The notes: generated from the letters alone by a model not told the origin. A stretch of DNA of 64,000 nt from Tetraselmis striata (GCA_006384855.1 VCJN01002769.1:62001-126000); one strand, 5' to 3'; counted from the first letter of the stretch, positions 1-13,342 are shown. Translations and numbers: made by a program.

Positions 1-1464
1 GTGGCGTTGTCATTTGAATACGCGTGAATACGCGGCATGGGCGCGCGCATGTGCGGATGGGGCATCGGCGGGAGGCATTGTTGGCAATGTTATGGGTAGA
101 GGGACATTTTCTGCATGGCATAACTATACCCACATATGAGTATACTACTATGTGCATATATTCACTGAGTACATGTTACTACATTACCCTGCCCTCCCCC
201 CCCCCCCCCCCCCCCGGCTCGGCCCTCCCTCTGCCAACTGATTTCTTAACATTTCCCAAGATTTCCACAGCACAATTTCCAGATGTATCTATTGTAACAA
301 ATATCTTTCCACACCCAACGCGCTCACGTCAAAAAAAAAAGTCCTGGATGTGTGGTAGCGATGTGAATATGCTTCCCATCATACCCCAGATGCGAGCCCT
401 TTTGTTCGCGAACCATGCTTGTATAAGTGTGTGCGCTTTAGGAAATTGCGAAAGATGTTTGAAGATCTGCGATTGGCCTAACGAAATTGTAGGTGCAGCA
501 ACCATCTGTTGTACTACACGTATTCCCTTCATTCATGCCTTGTCAGTTTTGTGGAATTATGTATTGCTAAACTATCCCTCAAACCATGGACAAAAGGCTG
601 TGCAGATTTTAGCCTGAGCAATACCCGCCACTGTTGCAACCTCTGGTATTTTAAAAGAGAGTACAGCTTATTGGGTTTTTGCTGCTGTATAAGCGGGCAA
701 CGTGCGCGGAGGCATGATTAAGCGGTGCTCCGCTTCAGTGCGATGGGAGCCTAGTATCAAAACACAAATCTCAAGTTAGGATGTGATGTCCCCCGCCCCA
801 CCCCCCACACCCTCTACTGTCCCACCACTTCCAATTTGGCACGCACCCTCCCTAGCTGCCAAGCGCAGCATCGCTGTCTAGCGCATAAGCCAATCTTTCG
901 AGTCATGGGTGTGTGGCCGGCCGGAGGCAGTTGCGGGGTTGCAGGCCGCGCTGGGCTATTGTGCTCGCCGTGCGTTGGCAGCGCAACGGTGTAGACATTG
1001 GAAGATGGCGCATATTCATTAGCTGCTGCTGAATGTGGTCTGTAGAGGGGGTGCGGGCGAAAGGGCTGATCAACTGCACAACTGTCGCCACCTGATGAGG
1101 AAGCAAGAAAGAACTATGCACTCCTACCAGCAACAAGCGCATGCCACGGCGCGCGAGCTCCCTCAAACTGGCATGTGCCCGCCTATCATTGCGCTACGAG
1201 ATAACTCTTGACACTGGCGCGTGGATGGCCACACGAGGTGGATTGTATCCCCAGGGTCGCGCCAGGCGTCAGAAAATTTATAATGACACCGGCTTTGGGC
1301 ATGCCTTGGGCCAGTGGGATAGAGTTCTAAAGGCGTTAACGGTGCCGCCCGGGCGGCCACCCCCTCCCCATTCTCGACGCCTACCCAACTGACCACAAAT
1401 TCCACAATCTCCCTACCCTCGATGCCCCGATAGGCACCATCCTGCTATCAATGCAGGGACACTG
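1..1464. other. Left flank, no gene seen
   Basis: I see no convincing gene here. The longest open frame (24-617, plus) runs across a C20 homopolymer at 196-215 and a poly-A stretch, and has no recognisable domain. A short plus-strand frame at about 1141-1392 has protein-like composition but no motif I can name. The right end is the 3' flank of the phosphatase gene on the minus strand. Confidence 0.5.
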
Positions 1465-1469
1465 TTACA
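1465..1469 (-). terminator. TGTAA poly(A) signal of the phosphatase gene
   Basis: TTACA on the plus strand reads TGTAA on the minus strand, about 150 bp past the phosphatase stop at 1621. TGTAA is the usual poly(A) signal of volvocine algae. The assignment rests on position only. Confidence 0.5.
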
Positions 1470-1620
1470 GAATACACGTAGCACTACTATATGCAAATGG
1501 CAGGACCGCCGTGTGGAACTTTCGCTTTGATGTCGGTGTTGTTGGACAGACTGGCGATTGCCTGCTGGGTGAATCACGATTGGAAACAATATACTGACAA
1601 CTTGATCTGAGACCTATAGA

Positions 1621-4600
1621 TTATTTAGTGATTTTGTTGGCTGGGCCGGTGGCATCGCTGGGATCTGGAGTGGGGGTCGCGGGAGGAATGGCTGTGGTGC
1701 CGGGAGGTAATGAAGCGACTGGAGACGTGTCGGTACTTGGTGTTGCAGCACTGCTGGCTGTTGTTGAGGCGGGGACACCAACGACGGCGTCATCTGACAC
1801 TGCGGTAGTTGCTGCAGAGACTGAGGCGACAGCGGGCGTGCTGCCGAGGTTTGCAACACGGGTAACCATCACGTCGTCGAGGTCATCCCCAGGGGGGTTG
1901 ACATCGGGATTCGTGCTGACAGTTGTGACGACTGTCGGGGTGGCAGTCGGCGCCGGCAAGGGGCTTCTGTCTGTCGCTGTGGCGGCCGGGTTAGTGGTGG
2001 CGCTCACCAGGCGCTCTTCCTCACCAGTATGGCTGGCGGTGGGCATCGACGTAGCGAGGGCGGCCACGTCGTCGTTCTGATCACTCTGTTCGCCTGTCGT
2101 GCCAAGCGGGAGCTTGGTCATCGTTGCCATAGGCGTCGGTGTGTCCGGCTCTATCATCTCAGCGCCGTCCACTTCCAGCTCCAGCAATTCGCATCCAGGT
2201 CGAGCACACAACTTGAACGCGTCCTTCAGGCGACCGGCCGTGTCGACGAAGTACCAGAGCAGCTGACGACGATCCGCCTGCAGTATGCCGTAGCCGTGCT
2301 CCTTGATGCAGCCCGTCAAAGAGTAATCCTGCAAACAAATTATGTAGTCTCAGACTACTTCGCACACATGATGCGCCATGGCGACTAGCTAGATGCCTTC
2401 TTGATACATGTTTGCTGCGGCGCCGTCATCACAGCAGCGCAGAACGGAGAACGCGCATCGGCATACCTCACGGTCGCAGCGATCCCTGATTCTCCGTCCG
2501 CCGGTGCCCACAACCACGCGGATGACGTCCGGCAGACTGCTCCCGCCGCCCTGCTCAGCCTGGAATCCGTATGGTTGGTACAGCGCGCCGCGCTCCGAAG
2601 TGGTGCGGCGACCATCGTACACCGGGTAGCTACGCTCGTAGTGGTGATCGTGCCCGGCAAACATAAGATTGACGCCGTATTTGCGCAGCAGTGGGTCCAG
2701 GTACCTCATCATGCGCCGACTGCATCGGCGGAGAGGGGACGGGGGCGGGCGTCAGCAGGGGCGCAATGTGCTGCTAAGTTTTCGACTGTGAAATATCATC
2801 AGCAATAATAGTGGGGCGCGAAAGGAGTTCTCGAGTACTCGTAGAACTGCTGTAGTCACTACAGGTATTTCTTAGTTGCTACTATCGTTATACAATTCTC
2901 ACTATAGGTACTACCCTGTGCATATAGGACCGTACGTCATAATTTCATAGGTTCATTATGCTGTGGATGTTGACTTTGCTTTATTTGTGTCAGCACCCGG
3001 CATCACATGTACTACCATGCTGCTATAAAATATATATACTGTACGATACTAAAAAAACTATAACTATTCCTAACTGCTGTATAACATATACCACATTATG
3101 CTACCGTACTATTATATTATACTGCAACAGTATTATTACATTATTTTAATGGTACCACATTGCCGGAACACAATAGTGCAAGTAGTAAGCCATTTTACCC
3201 ACATCGCAACAGCATACAATAATTAATTCGCATATTAATACTCCGTGCAATCCCTACCAGTACCGTACCGCATTACCGCATGGTAAGCGGTTATTGTCCA
3301 ACAGCACATTTACTGAATTGAGGCAACATTTTAAGGAATACTCTGTGCCCTGATCCTAATTATTTAAAATTGCTTGTGCTGGAAATGACTAGCGCTAGTT
3401 TCGTTCCCTTATCCCTTTTTAAATATGCAGTGGTTAGTCCTTCGGGGTTCGAATGAGGCAACGGTCGGAATCCTTAATGGCTATGCCAGACTTGCAACTG
3501 CATTGGCGCACGCGGTCGAGTGCTGGGGCAGCTTCGGCCGATGATCCGGGGCGAACTTCTTACTTTTAATCGTACTGGACAGTGGGGTAGGTCAGTAGGT
3601 GTGGGCGTACGGACAGACATAACTAGTCGCTACTATGTGTTTAATAGAGACGTCTAAGATTTTTCCACTGGCAACCGGCAACTCTCGGCCGCACACTTTC
3701 GGAGTGTCGCGGGCGAGTCGACCCGTTGCGTGCAGGTGCAGGAGTTGCATGCGTAGTACTAATTCAGTATATACCTATTCCTCGTAATCCTTATACGAGT
3801 CCCCTGTTACTTTTACGAGTTCCCGCATCCCGTTATGTTCCGTCGATAAGTATCAGGTACTGTCACGATTCATGCATGTAGTACGGACATATTATTACAT
3901 ACATGAGCTAGCAGCAGGAGGCGATATCGGAAATCATATTATATACGGACATGTTGTGATATTATCATCCATCAGACGCCTACTATTAGCGGGGTTCGAG
4001 CGAGGCAATGGTCTACGGGCCATGCCTGACCTACGACTGCAGTTGGCGCACGGGGTCTAGTGCTGGGGGGGCTTCGGCCGATGTCCCGGGGCGAACTTTA
4101 CTTTACTTTTATTAGCAACTACCCGTAGTACACAGCAATTCATGCGAATCGATGAACCGTACACAGATAAAGGGCCCGGCCTCCCTCTCTCAAAGCGGCA
4201 AAGGCGCTGTATAGTTCATTTAAGGATGATACTGTGAATATTTTTATAATCGGCGTAGTGATAGTAACTACTCGTACCAGCACTCCAGCAGAAACCCGCC
4301 GTGGATTCGTTTCCGCTGTCCTTTCTTGTAATTCACACCCGCCAGCCCACGACCTGCCGCGCTGCCGCGCCAGCAGATGACGAGTGACGAGATACTAACA
4401 GTAGATATGAGTAAGCAAAAAAGATTTCCTTCTGGATTTCTGTATGGATTTCTTGATGAATGTTGCGTCTAGCACATGTAATCACAGTAGGCAAAAAAGC
4501 AAAGAGTACACAGCTCCTGGTCTACCCGCGAGAACCCGCCCAAACTCCGCCAAAGAAACGACAGCCTACGGACACAGCGCATAAATAGTGGGAGCGGTGC

Positions 4601-6107
4601 TACTCACTCTTCGCCATGCTTTCCTGAGGAATAGTCGGGCTCGTGTATCGCCCCCACAATCCACGGCACCACCGACCGCTGGTCCGGGGCGGCCGCCCGC
4701 GCCAGGTCCTCCTCAAGCCAGGTGTGCTGCTCCGAACCCGGCCGCATGCTGTGTTCGCTAGACAGGGAGACGAGGTGCACGGCGCCCTCGTCGCGGCTCC
4801 ACCAGTAGCGCGGCTCGCCTGGCGCCGGGTGACGCCAGCGCTTGTCATACTCCTCATAGCGCCCGGACTCCTTCTCGTGGTTGCCCACCAGCGCCATGAC
4901 AGGCACGCGGCTGTACAGCGGCTCTGTAACGTCGGCGTGATCATCCCATACGCGCTTGCGCCCATCGGCGTAGGAGATGTCACCGAGCAGCCACACAAAG
5001 GAGAATGGCTGCTCGGTGTCTTCAATCAGCAGGCGGTCGCTTACCCGCTGAGTGTACCGCGTCGTATCCTGCAGGACACGGCGATGAGATTGGAGTGGGA
5101 GTCGGGCGAAGAAGAGTCTAGGGCAAGCAAACGGAATATGCAGCTGCGGAGTAGTGGGAACCACCGGGACCGGTTTCCCTATACTCCCGGCGTGTCCTGG
5201 GTTTACCAGGTTGACGCATTAGCGCTTCGGGGTTGGAATGCGGCAATGGTCCAAGGGCTATGCCAGACCGCAGTTGGCGCAAGAGGTCAAGTGCTGATGG
5301 GGCGGCTCCGGCCGATGTTCCGGGGCGAACTTTACTTTTACCGGTACGTGCGTAGCGTGAGTACGGCTTTACCGCTCTAATTTTACCTCTAGTTTTACCG
5401 CTCTAAAGTGCTGCTACTAGCTACCGGTACCTGGACTCGTTTGCTAGATATATAACCATCTCTTTAGTAGCTGGAAAATAAATAATTGGAAGAACGGATT
5501 TTACGAACGATTGCAGTTTTTCGTGCATTACTGACCCACTGCTCGAGCTCACCTGGTCCCCGAACACGGCGATGCGGACGAGCCCGTCGGCGCCGCCACC
5601 GCGGATGACGAAGGACGCGACATCCGACCACTCGCCTTTCAAGTTGCCGACCCGGTAGTAAACTGTGACGCCACGCTGCGTGGGTAGCCCGGTGAGTAGC
5701 ACCATGTGCATTGACTCGCTGTCATCGTCCCCGCCGCCATCATCGTCGTCATCATCGTCTTCGTCGCTGTGCTCGCTACTGGAAGCATCGCTTCCGAAGT
5801 AGGGGGCACTCAAGTCGCGAACCCGCTCGACGACGCGCATGTCCAGGGAATCGGGCGCAAAGCCGTACTGTACGACGCTATGCTCTGAGCGGACCGGCGA
5901 CTTCCACCAAACCAATATCTCGGCAGGATTCGGTGTGGGCTCCAGATGGAGACGGCGCGGTCGGTCCCCTGAAATCGCCCCGGCCGATTTCACCGCTTCA
6001 GAAGAGGAAGACACTGTCGCGACCGGAAGCTCGCAGAGATAGATCCCGAGCACCAGCAACGCCAGGGAAAGCTTTCTTGAGCAAAAAGCGATGCGGTTGT
6101 AATTCAT
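1621..6107 (-). CDS. Purple acid phosphatase / metallophosphoesterase, 4 exons
   Basis: Exons (minus): 5553-6107, 4608-5068, 2467-2719, 1621-2328; phases agree at all joins and give about 658 residues. The N-terminus is signal-peptide-like (hydrophobic SLALLVLGIYL), then a fibronectin-like region with an acidic insert (runs of D/E, roughly residues 120-150), then the catalytic domain. All five metal-site blocks are visible: VFGDQ (end of exon 1), GDISYADG (about 213-220), GNHE (about 247), GAIHEPDY, and GHDHHYER (about 361). The C-terminal block DYSLTGCIKEHGYG follows. The last 190 residues or so are a Thr/Ser/Pro/Ala-rich tail, unusual for the family and possibly glycosylated. Known role of the family: secreted or vacuolar hydrolysis of phosphate esters with a binuclear Fe-metal centre. 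Introns 1 and 2 carry SINE-like repeats in the opposite sense; intron 2 is 1.9 kb. Specific substrate unknown. Confidence 0.88.
3435..3567 (+). repeat. SINE-like repeat family A, copy 1
   Basis: This lies in phosphatase intron 2, opposite to the gene. It shares with copies 2-4 the landmarks GGGTTCGAATGAGGCAA, a middle part reading GGCTATGCCAGAC, and the end CCGATG..CCGGGGCGAACTT, followed by a T-rich stretch. It is 5' truncated relative to copy 4. Confidence 0.75.
3986..4110 (+). repeat. SINE-like repeat family A, copy 2
   Basis: This is a second diverged copy in the same intron and orientation, about 420 bp from copy 1. It shares the GGTTCGAG..GAGGCAATGG start and the GGGGCGAACTTTACTT end. 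Confidence 0.75.
5180..5341 (+). repeat. SINE-like repeat family A, copy 3
   Basis: This copy lies in phosphatase intron 1. It starts further upstream in the unit (CCCGGCGTGTCCTGGGTT) than copies 1 and 2 and ends in the same GGGGCGAACTTTACTTTTA. Confidence 0.78.
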
Positions 6108-6303
6108 CCTGATGCTCGCGAGAAAGGTGGCCCGGAGGTAGATCGCAGGGACGGCAGCAGTCGTTTTGGGGTGATTGCAGCGTGGTGTCCTCGCCTGTAC
6201 CGTAGTCGCTAGTGGATGATGGCGGCTACTGGCAGGTTTATACCCCTGCTACCGGTAGCTTTGATGCTGCCAATTCGTATGATATGCTGTCGTCGGACGC
6301 TTT

Positions 6304-6380
6304 GCTGTAGAGGACCTTTCCGATTGTCAGTTTCTGGTGATTTCCTGATATCGCCTTTGCAGCGACAGGTAGCTCGTGTA
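6304..6380 (+). repeat. Dispersed repeat family B, copy 1
   Basis: The sequence runs from GCTGTAGAGGACCTTTC through GATTGTC and GTGATTTCCTGATATCG to AGCTCGTG. It matches 53388-53460 along its length; 3' parts recur at 52717-52758 and 54369-54412. Confidence 0.7.
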
Positions 6381-9300
6381 TGCTGTCGCCGCGTTATCTC
6401 CATACCGGTACAAGTAAATACGGTACCCGGGTAGCTGCACCGCCAGGTCAGGAGTACTGTATAAGGGTCTCGTCCTGCTGCCCGGACGAGGGATAAGCAA
6501 AGTGGGCGCCCACTACACGATGTATGATCCTTAAGAGTGTAACAGCAGGGGTAAGGTACTACTGTACCACTACCGCTTTCCTTGATCCTGTGCTGACTGT
6601 TCGACCGACACCTTATTCGTTTACGTATGGAGGAATATCACGTACTACATTCGCGCCAATATAAACGTATTTGTGTTGGACCTTATCCGATGGTACGGTA
6701 CGTGTACGAGCAGCACGGCAGAATATATCCGATCGCCTACGGGCATATTATTATTGTTATGCCGTAAAATATGCCGGTGGTCCGCCAGTGTTGTCCGCGA
6801 GTACAGGAATATGACAACGAATATGTATGGATTTTAATTATGGTAAGGTTGATCATCATACTGGTACCATCAGTGTCTGTATCGACTAAATCGTCAGTAA
6901 ATCGTCGCAGTCATTACCAGCGAGCAAAAGCATGCGTAGGTGATACCGTTAGCAGCAGCAGAAGTCGGTACAGTAATTACATTTGAAGTACGGATCCCCC
7001 GAATACACCCGAAGAGAAATCCAGAGCTGCCGCTGTAAGGCTAGTCCGGATGAGGCACGGAAGTCGGTACTGCAAATCTAAAAGTCGGTCTCGAGCCCAA
7101 ATAAGGTAGGCCATGACAAGTTGATTCGTCGTTTCAGGTGCCCACCCCTTTTTGAGCGCCCATTTTATCTTGCGCCATACACAAGCACTATAAAGTACTT
7201 TAAAAAACACTCCAAAACATGCAAAAGATGTATGTTGTATCAATGATGGTGACGTCCCGCAAATATACATTGGCAAGCATGCTATTGCGTTGCCATTCCG
7301 GCACTACATGCACAAGACGAGGACACTTACGAAGAAAAATACATTAACCGTGTGTGAAAGTACTATTAGAACATCTTGCCCTCCCGGCTGAAGCTTATAC
7401 CATAATGTAATGATTTTATGTTACGAGGGATGGATGCTACAACGCCATACGTGTCGCATGCTAATCTCTCGGAAACTGCGCTTGGCCGTGTTGCGCATGC
7501 CGGCGGCCTTGGTGCGCCGCGCATGTTCGCCTGGCTCATTGTTGGTGCATTTAAAAATGATGGATGTTGCTGAGCTTCTGGCCTCTCCGCACGCATGCAT
7601 GTTGGCTGTCCTGCTTTCATGCACCTGCCGTTCTGCCCCGATATTGTCGCGCACCCGTACGATCGGTTTATGTCCCTAGCATGCTGTGATATTGTTGATT
7701 GTTTAATCATGCGAAACACCCAGTGCATGGTCAATCAATCTCACGGGCATGGTGGGGGTGGTTGTTGTGAGAGTGGGTGGCGTGGTTGTTGTGAGAGTGG
7801 GTAGAGTGGGGGGGGGGGGGGGGGGGGTTGAGTGGCGGCGGTGATGCGCGGCGCGGGCGCGCCGATGTTGGCGGCAACTTGCACATGCAGACGCGTGCGT
7901 GCCCATCCGGGAAACCAATTATTTTTAGCCACTTCCGTATCACGGACACTCGATCGCGCAGCATACGCGGGGTTGGCAAATGGGGCTCGACAAATCAACC
8001 AACCAGTCGCATAATTTACAGAATAATCATGCTGCGCATACCATGCTATTTCCCACTTATTTTTGCATTACAACGAACTGTTGTTCTCCAAGGAAAATCA
8101 GCCCATATTTGAAAAGCCGCTAGAACGGCCACTCTCGTAGATTTGCCGCTAAACTACGAAAAAGGTTCGAAAAGTCTTAGATCTTAGATTCAACCGGGGA
8201 CGTCGTAGACTCGACCTACTCGGAAGGGCCTAGACTCCTAGGTGAGCGAAAATCTAAGACAATAATAACACGATTACAAATCTGCGACGTCGTAGATTTT
8301 TCATCGAGGGTATTTTGGGTGCATCCGGAACGTATCTAGGGCCCTCCGGGTCCACAGCGCATTTTGAGGTACGGGTACGATTTCTTTCTATTATCGCGCG
8401 CGCGGGAGGACATCGTCGTACGAGGGTCCGTTCCGCGGCCCCTCAAGCAGCCAACTCATCCGCAAACCACCTACGGGCAGCTATTCCCATGGGACGGAGT
8501 CGCCCGATTAGCAACAACACTAAAACTCCGACTCTAGATCCCTTGCTTGAATTGGCCCTGGCCGAGCTGCGCCGCCCGTCCGTTGACCGCACGGCCGACT
8601 CGTCCGGTCGGGTCTTTGAGTTGTTCCGGCTCCGCCCGCCGACTAAGCGACAGCCATCAACTCCAACGCATCCTACTTCGCTAGCTTTATTTAGGATCGC
8701 GCTGGCCATTTCTGGCTAGAAATACTCTATGGGGTATATCTAGATGCGTGCACGGGGGATTCTGGAGCACTGCCCCATGCACGTCGCAAGAAGCACACAA
8801 CTGACGCTACCTTGATCTTGTACGAGATGCTCGAGGATGACTCCCGTTTCGAGAGATCTTAGTCGGACTGCCGCGGATCGGTCGACGCATCACGTCACTA
8901 CAACATATGTACGACCTATAGTAAGAGCAAGTTGTGGGGGATGGAGGGGGTTGCTATTGCGGCTGGCGTGTCTTGCTGCTTGGTGTATTCATGCCATCCC
9001 CGCATCCCGCCATCGAGAGGTCGCAGGTGCCACTTGCCGCGCCCGCACATGGCTCCGCGCGTGTGGATTCGTGCACACGGGCCGTAAATGTCGCAAATAG
9101 CGGTTGTGCTAGCGGTGCCAGCGCGCGATCATGCACGATATTTATTGAATATCAGCTATGACGTTGCATCCGGTATTTTCTGCAACGCGACGAGCGGCTC
9201 GAACTGCTCGCGATAATAAAATGAATGATTTCGGGGCCCGGAACTGCGTTGTGACGCCTCGCGAACCATCGCAACTGCCGCCAACTCCACCAGTCCACCA

Positions 9301-9508
9301 CCGGCGCCCAATTCCCGCCACCTATTCAGTGCCGCCCCGCACGTCTGGCGCCATGCGCACATGTACACGCCAATTCCATGGCATCTCTCACGCATATACC
9401 TTAGTCATGCTAGGCTCACTCTATTCCGCGTCCACGGCGCACCCGCCCGGGCTTAAAAACGCCGATATAGCGCGCTCGTAGGTTGTCTCATGTACCTGGA
9501 CATGGAGC

Positions 9509-9595
9509 AATTGAAATTGAAATTAAAGTTACAACTTGCTGACTTGCGGCTCTTTATACAACTTGCCCGCCAAGCTGAGTTGCTTTTAGGACCAG
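9509..9595 (+). repeat. Dispersed repeat family C, copy 1
   Basis: The unit starts AATTGAAATTGAAATTA, continues ACAACTTGCTGA, and ends GAGTTGCTTTTAGGACC. It resembles the copies at 32114-32187 and 44319-44392. Confidence 0.65.
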
Positions 9596-10080
9596 CTTTA
9601 TTCAACCGCTGTGGGAGCCCTATCTAGGGATTACAGATGCAACTTCCGGGCTTCCTCATATTTGCCCGCGCCCCTCCTCCTTCCACGCCGCTTGGTATGG
9701 ACCCCCCATGCCGTAACGGGGGTGTCGTGTACGGTGATCTGCGGAAGCGTGGCTGTTAATGGTGGGTGGGTGCGGTAGGGTTGTGGGAGGTACTGAGTTT
9801 GGACATGGTATAGGGACTGTCGGGATATGCGGAGGATAGTATGCGTAGCCATCCGATTGAGTGTCTTTGGAGTTTTCTACAGAGGCGGATAGCGCAGCGG
9901 CGCCGGGGGTGAAGGGGGTTGGTCCGGCATCCCTCGAGAGTAAAATGGAATTTATCATAGAGGGGTAAAATATATTATCGACCAGTCTTCAAGTAACATC
10001 ATGATGAGTCCGAGTAGACTTCACGCTTGTCCGACGAATAGCCTTTACTCGACGACGAACTGATAATTTTCAAGTTTCGG

Positions 10081-11951
10081 TTTTGGGTACACGTATCGTA
10101 TCCATATCATATGCTTTACTACCAGTAATATAAACGGATGAGAAGGTGCATCAAAAGGGGAATGAGCATAATCGGACAGGGCATCATCATATTTAGGGAC
10201 AGGGGGAAGCACATCACCCGCTTCATTTGTTACATGACATACATCATGCTCAGCATTTAAGTCTCTAGCTACTGGTATGTTAATACCAATAGCTGCAGGG
10301 CACCCCTATTTCTCTGGACAGTCTTTGAACTTATGACCCTCCTTACCACATTTACAACAAGTGCGGTCACTATAGTGTTAACTGATCTTCGCTTTTTCAA
10401 GCTTCTTGGCCACGTGGATATACTCATGCTTGCGTTTCAGCGCCCCTTCAACCAGCGGCTTGCCGTCCGCATCCGTTGGCTTGCCCTTCTTGGTCCGAGT
10501 TTTCGCCAGCGACCGCTCCTCAGCTCGACGCTTCTTGCCGCCCTTAGGTCAACGTTCCTTGCGACTCCCATCGCAAGAGCAGTCGTCGTCCGCTCCAGTC
10601 CTCGAGTCGTCGTTGTCGGGAGTCCGGCCGTTTCTTGGCTTGGTATTTTCGCCAACATACCGATTACCACTGATGAGACCATTGAAACGGCCGACAACAT
10701 GTACATCGATAGACACGTCGACATACTTGCGCTTCTCCTCGCAAAATGATGTGCCGACTTCCTTAACTCGGGATGACGGAGTTTTTTGTGAACGATATAC
10801 ATTTAAGCTCATTCGTTATTACTTGACGAGATCTCGATGATAACAAATCGCCGATTTCTCGTGCATATTCAGCAAAAATCGCGGGCGCTCCATCACGGCT
10901 TGCGATTATCTCATGCAAAACACTTGACTTGCGCCTCTGGTTGAAGATCACGTGCTTGAGCCGATTTACGTACGTACGGTTGTAGCAAACACGGTAGCAG
11001 TAGCATGTCGTTTTATATCAGGCTTATTTTCGTATGACTGCCACCAGCGCGGAAGTCGTCTTTTAAGTTGATGTACGACATACATATACGTCATGCAGGC
11101 GGAATAGACTTCAAACCATTCTGATCCTGCATCTCGGGTATTCCACGAATGTAGATGTCGAGAGCATTAAGGTCGTCGTTGTCTACTTTAGGCTGATATT
11201 GTGCCGACTTACGCTGCCACTCCGGTAAATTTCGCATCTGGTTTTTCGTACCATTGTGTAGGTCGCGATACGTCCATTCAGTCGATATGTCGACGGCCAT
11301 ATGGTCGTTGACGACCTCCCACAATATAAAGGAGAGTCGTCGTGGCCAAAACGAAACGGTACAGTATTAAGCACACCAAGGCAACTCTTGTTTGTCCAGA
11401 TACTATAAGTCGACACGGCTCGATATCTATTCGACATTTTATCGACGACTGCCGAGTGTATTTAGCTTGAGCTGCGACATAGGGAACGGCACGACGCCAT
11501 TTACCCCGCATGTGCGAAGCTACCTCGTTCGTATATATGACACGGACGATCATTGCGAGGTTCGATGGTGATACGATATAAGGAAAACAAGGACCGTTTT
11601 CAGCGGATGGGTCGCCCGCTACTTGTGGTTCGACAAATTGAATTAGATTTTTGTTCACTAGCTGCTGAGCACGATAAGGCCAACTATTACCGTTCTTCAA
11701 CTCATAACAAACACTCGAGCCTCGTACACAAAACAGCCAGTTCCATCGATAGTCACATAGTAGGACAGCTTCAGGTCAGCCGGATTCATAGTTATTCCGG
11801 TTTCAGTTTGCAGCATACGTACTGCGAGATCGCGAACCGACAGGTCGATAAATCTCGAGGTCCCACAACTGCGCACAAAAACAGTGTTCTTATGATTCGG
11901 TTCAATGGTCATCATGATGTACGGACGCTGCGGGAACTCGATAGGGGTCAT
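10081..11951 (-). pseudogene. Broken coding remnant with a CCHC zinc knuckle
   Basis: Several minus-strand frames line up head to tail but are split by stops and frame changes: 11951-11697, 11700-11400, 11324-11091, 10951-10763, 10812-10549, then down to about 10081. At 10318-10359 one frame reads TCCKCGKEGHKFKDCPEK, a perfect C-x2-C-x4-H-x4-C zinc knuckle. It is preceded by a Lys-rich stretch and one in-frame TAA and followed by a TAG, after which the frame stays open for about 60 more codons. Zinc knuckles of this kind occur in retroelement Gag and in some host and viral nucleic-acid-binding proteins. I do not recognise the upstream parts and see no reverse transcriptase or protease. The base composition is more AT-rich than the neighbouring genes. 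Best read as a decayed mobile or virus-derived gene. Confidence 0.45.
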
Positions 11952-11959
11952 ATCTGGTG

Positions 11960-13342
11960 AGCATTACGGAGTATTTCGGAGACCCCTAGTTCGGGCGATT
12001 TTCGAGGCAGTTCAGTCCGAACTGAATTCGGGGGTTTCAGTTCGGTTTTGGTTCAAACTCCCAAACCACCCCGACTTGAACGGAGTTCGGCGAACCCTGG
12101 TATATATCCGTAGAATGTTACATCATCGTGCGGTACTGGGACTCGCACCGTATTATGCCAAAGACAGTTAATGACAAATAACACAACGATATAACTATCA
12201 CCCGTGGGCGTGGAGTGGTGCCGCAGGACCTGCAGGACGCAGGATCCTCAGCTCCTGTTGGGCTCCTGCCTGGCGGCGGGCGCCGCCGTGTGTTAATGGG
12301 ACTCAGGGCGGTTGGCTGGCACGGTCGCATTGCTCGCGTAAAAATGTACCAAATCGTTTTACGACCCGGCCATGACTCGCCCCTACCCGTGCGGTCGTAT
12401 ATCATCATCACGGCCCCGGATGAGGTCAGAATCCATCCGGGATTGTGGGGCCTGAAAGCCCTGCCCGAGGGCTTCCTATCGTGCCAGGTTAGGATGCGCG
12501 GGGCTAAAACCCTGGATTAGGGGCGTGCCCCACGATGGAGATATTATAGAGAAAAAACACTACCGTTTTTCTCTGTCGCGTATTTATACTAATATGTGAA
12601 CATACCGGCTAAAGCAGCGCGCGCTTTCATCTCCGTCATCATTTCCTACGGCGGGTAGTCGCCATACGGGGCTACGAAATATACCCCTACCTGCATATAT
12701 TTATTCGTATAGATAATGGCGATAATATAAGAAGGATGAGCAAGCGCATTTAGTCGCTACCGGTACCATACGATTCCATAGTCGCTATTGATGCGTCGTC
12801 GTCCGGCCGCGTCGCGGCGGCGCACGGCCGGTTGGCGGCGGTCGTCGGACGTCGCGGCGGGTGTTGGCGGTCGCCGCCCGCCGCACGACTGTCGCTCCAG
12901 CACACAACGTGCAAGCCGCGCACGGGCAACAGTTTCGACGCGCACTGCGGCAAGGCCGAAATTGGCCCTCGCCCGAATCTGGCCTGGCCCTCGCCTCGCT
13001 CAAAGCACCGCTGCTATATTCGAGCGGGGAAGGTGAAGGCGTGCTGTGCCGGGGGGGGGGGGGGGGGGGGAGGGGGGGGCGAGGGGCAACCGGGCAACCG
13101 ACCTCTGTATGAGAGGAATGCCGAATGTAGCATGATATGCCGACAAATACGGATTTATACATAGTTTCAATGCGGAATTTAACCACTAAGTAATATAAAT
13201 ATTCGCAATTAAAGGGGGCAGTGAAGGCCGCCTCAGGCAGCAAGGGCGCTCTTCGTTGGGGCGCCGACCGCCGTCCCACGACCCACCTCCGCCGCTTAAC
13301 CTGCCCCTGACTCGCTGGCGACATGCAACAGGCGGCAGCATC
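11960..13342. other. Spacer upstream of the helicase
   Basis: I see no supported gene. Repeated GTTCGG-like words occur at 11990-12100, and a G20 run followed by AGGGGGGGG lies at 13051-13079. The last few hundred bases should contain the helicase promoter and 5' UTR, but I see no clear TATA box. Confidence 0.45.

Larger units (their letters stand above)
6108..10080. other. Gene-poor spacer upstream of the phosphatase
   Basis: I see no supported gene. Contents: the phosphatase 5' flank; a family B repeat at 6304-6380; a G20 run at 7808-7827 next to a GGTTGTTGTGAGAGTGGGT tandem; a stretch at 8120-8310 with the repeated word ACGTCGTAGA; and a family C repeat at 9509-9595. Open frames here are short and carry no recognisable domain. 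Confidence 0.5.

Noticed and set aside
24..617. 197-codon plus-strand open frame
   Set aside because: It runs through a C20 run (giving a Pro block) and has no domain, no splice context and no start context.
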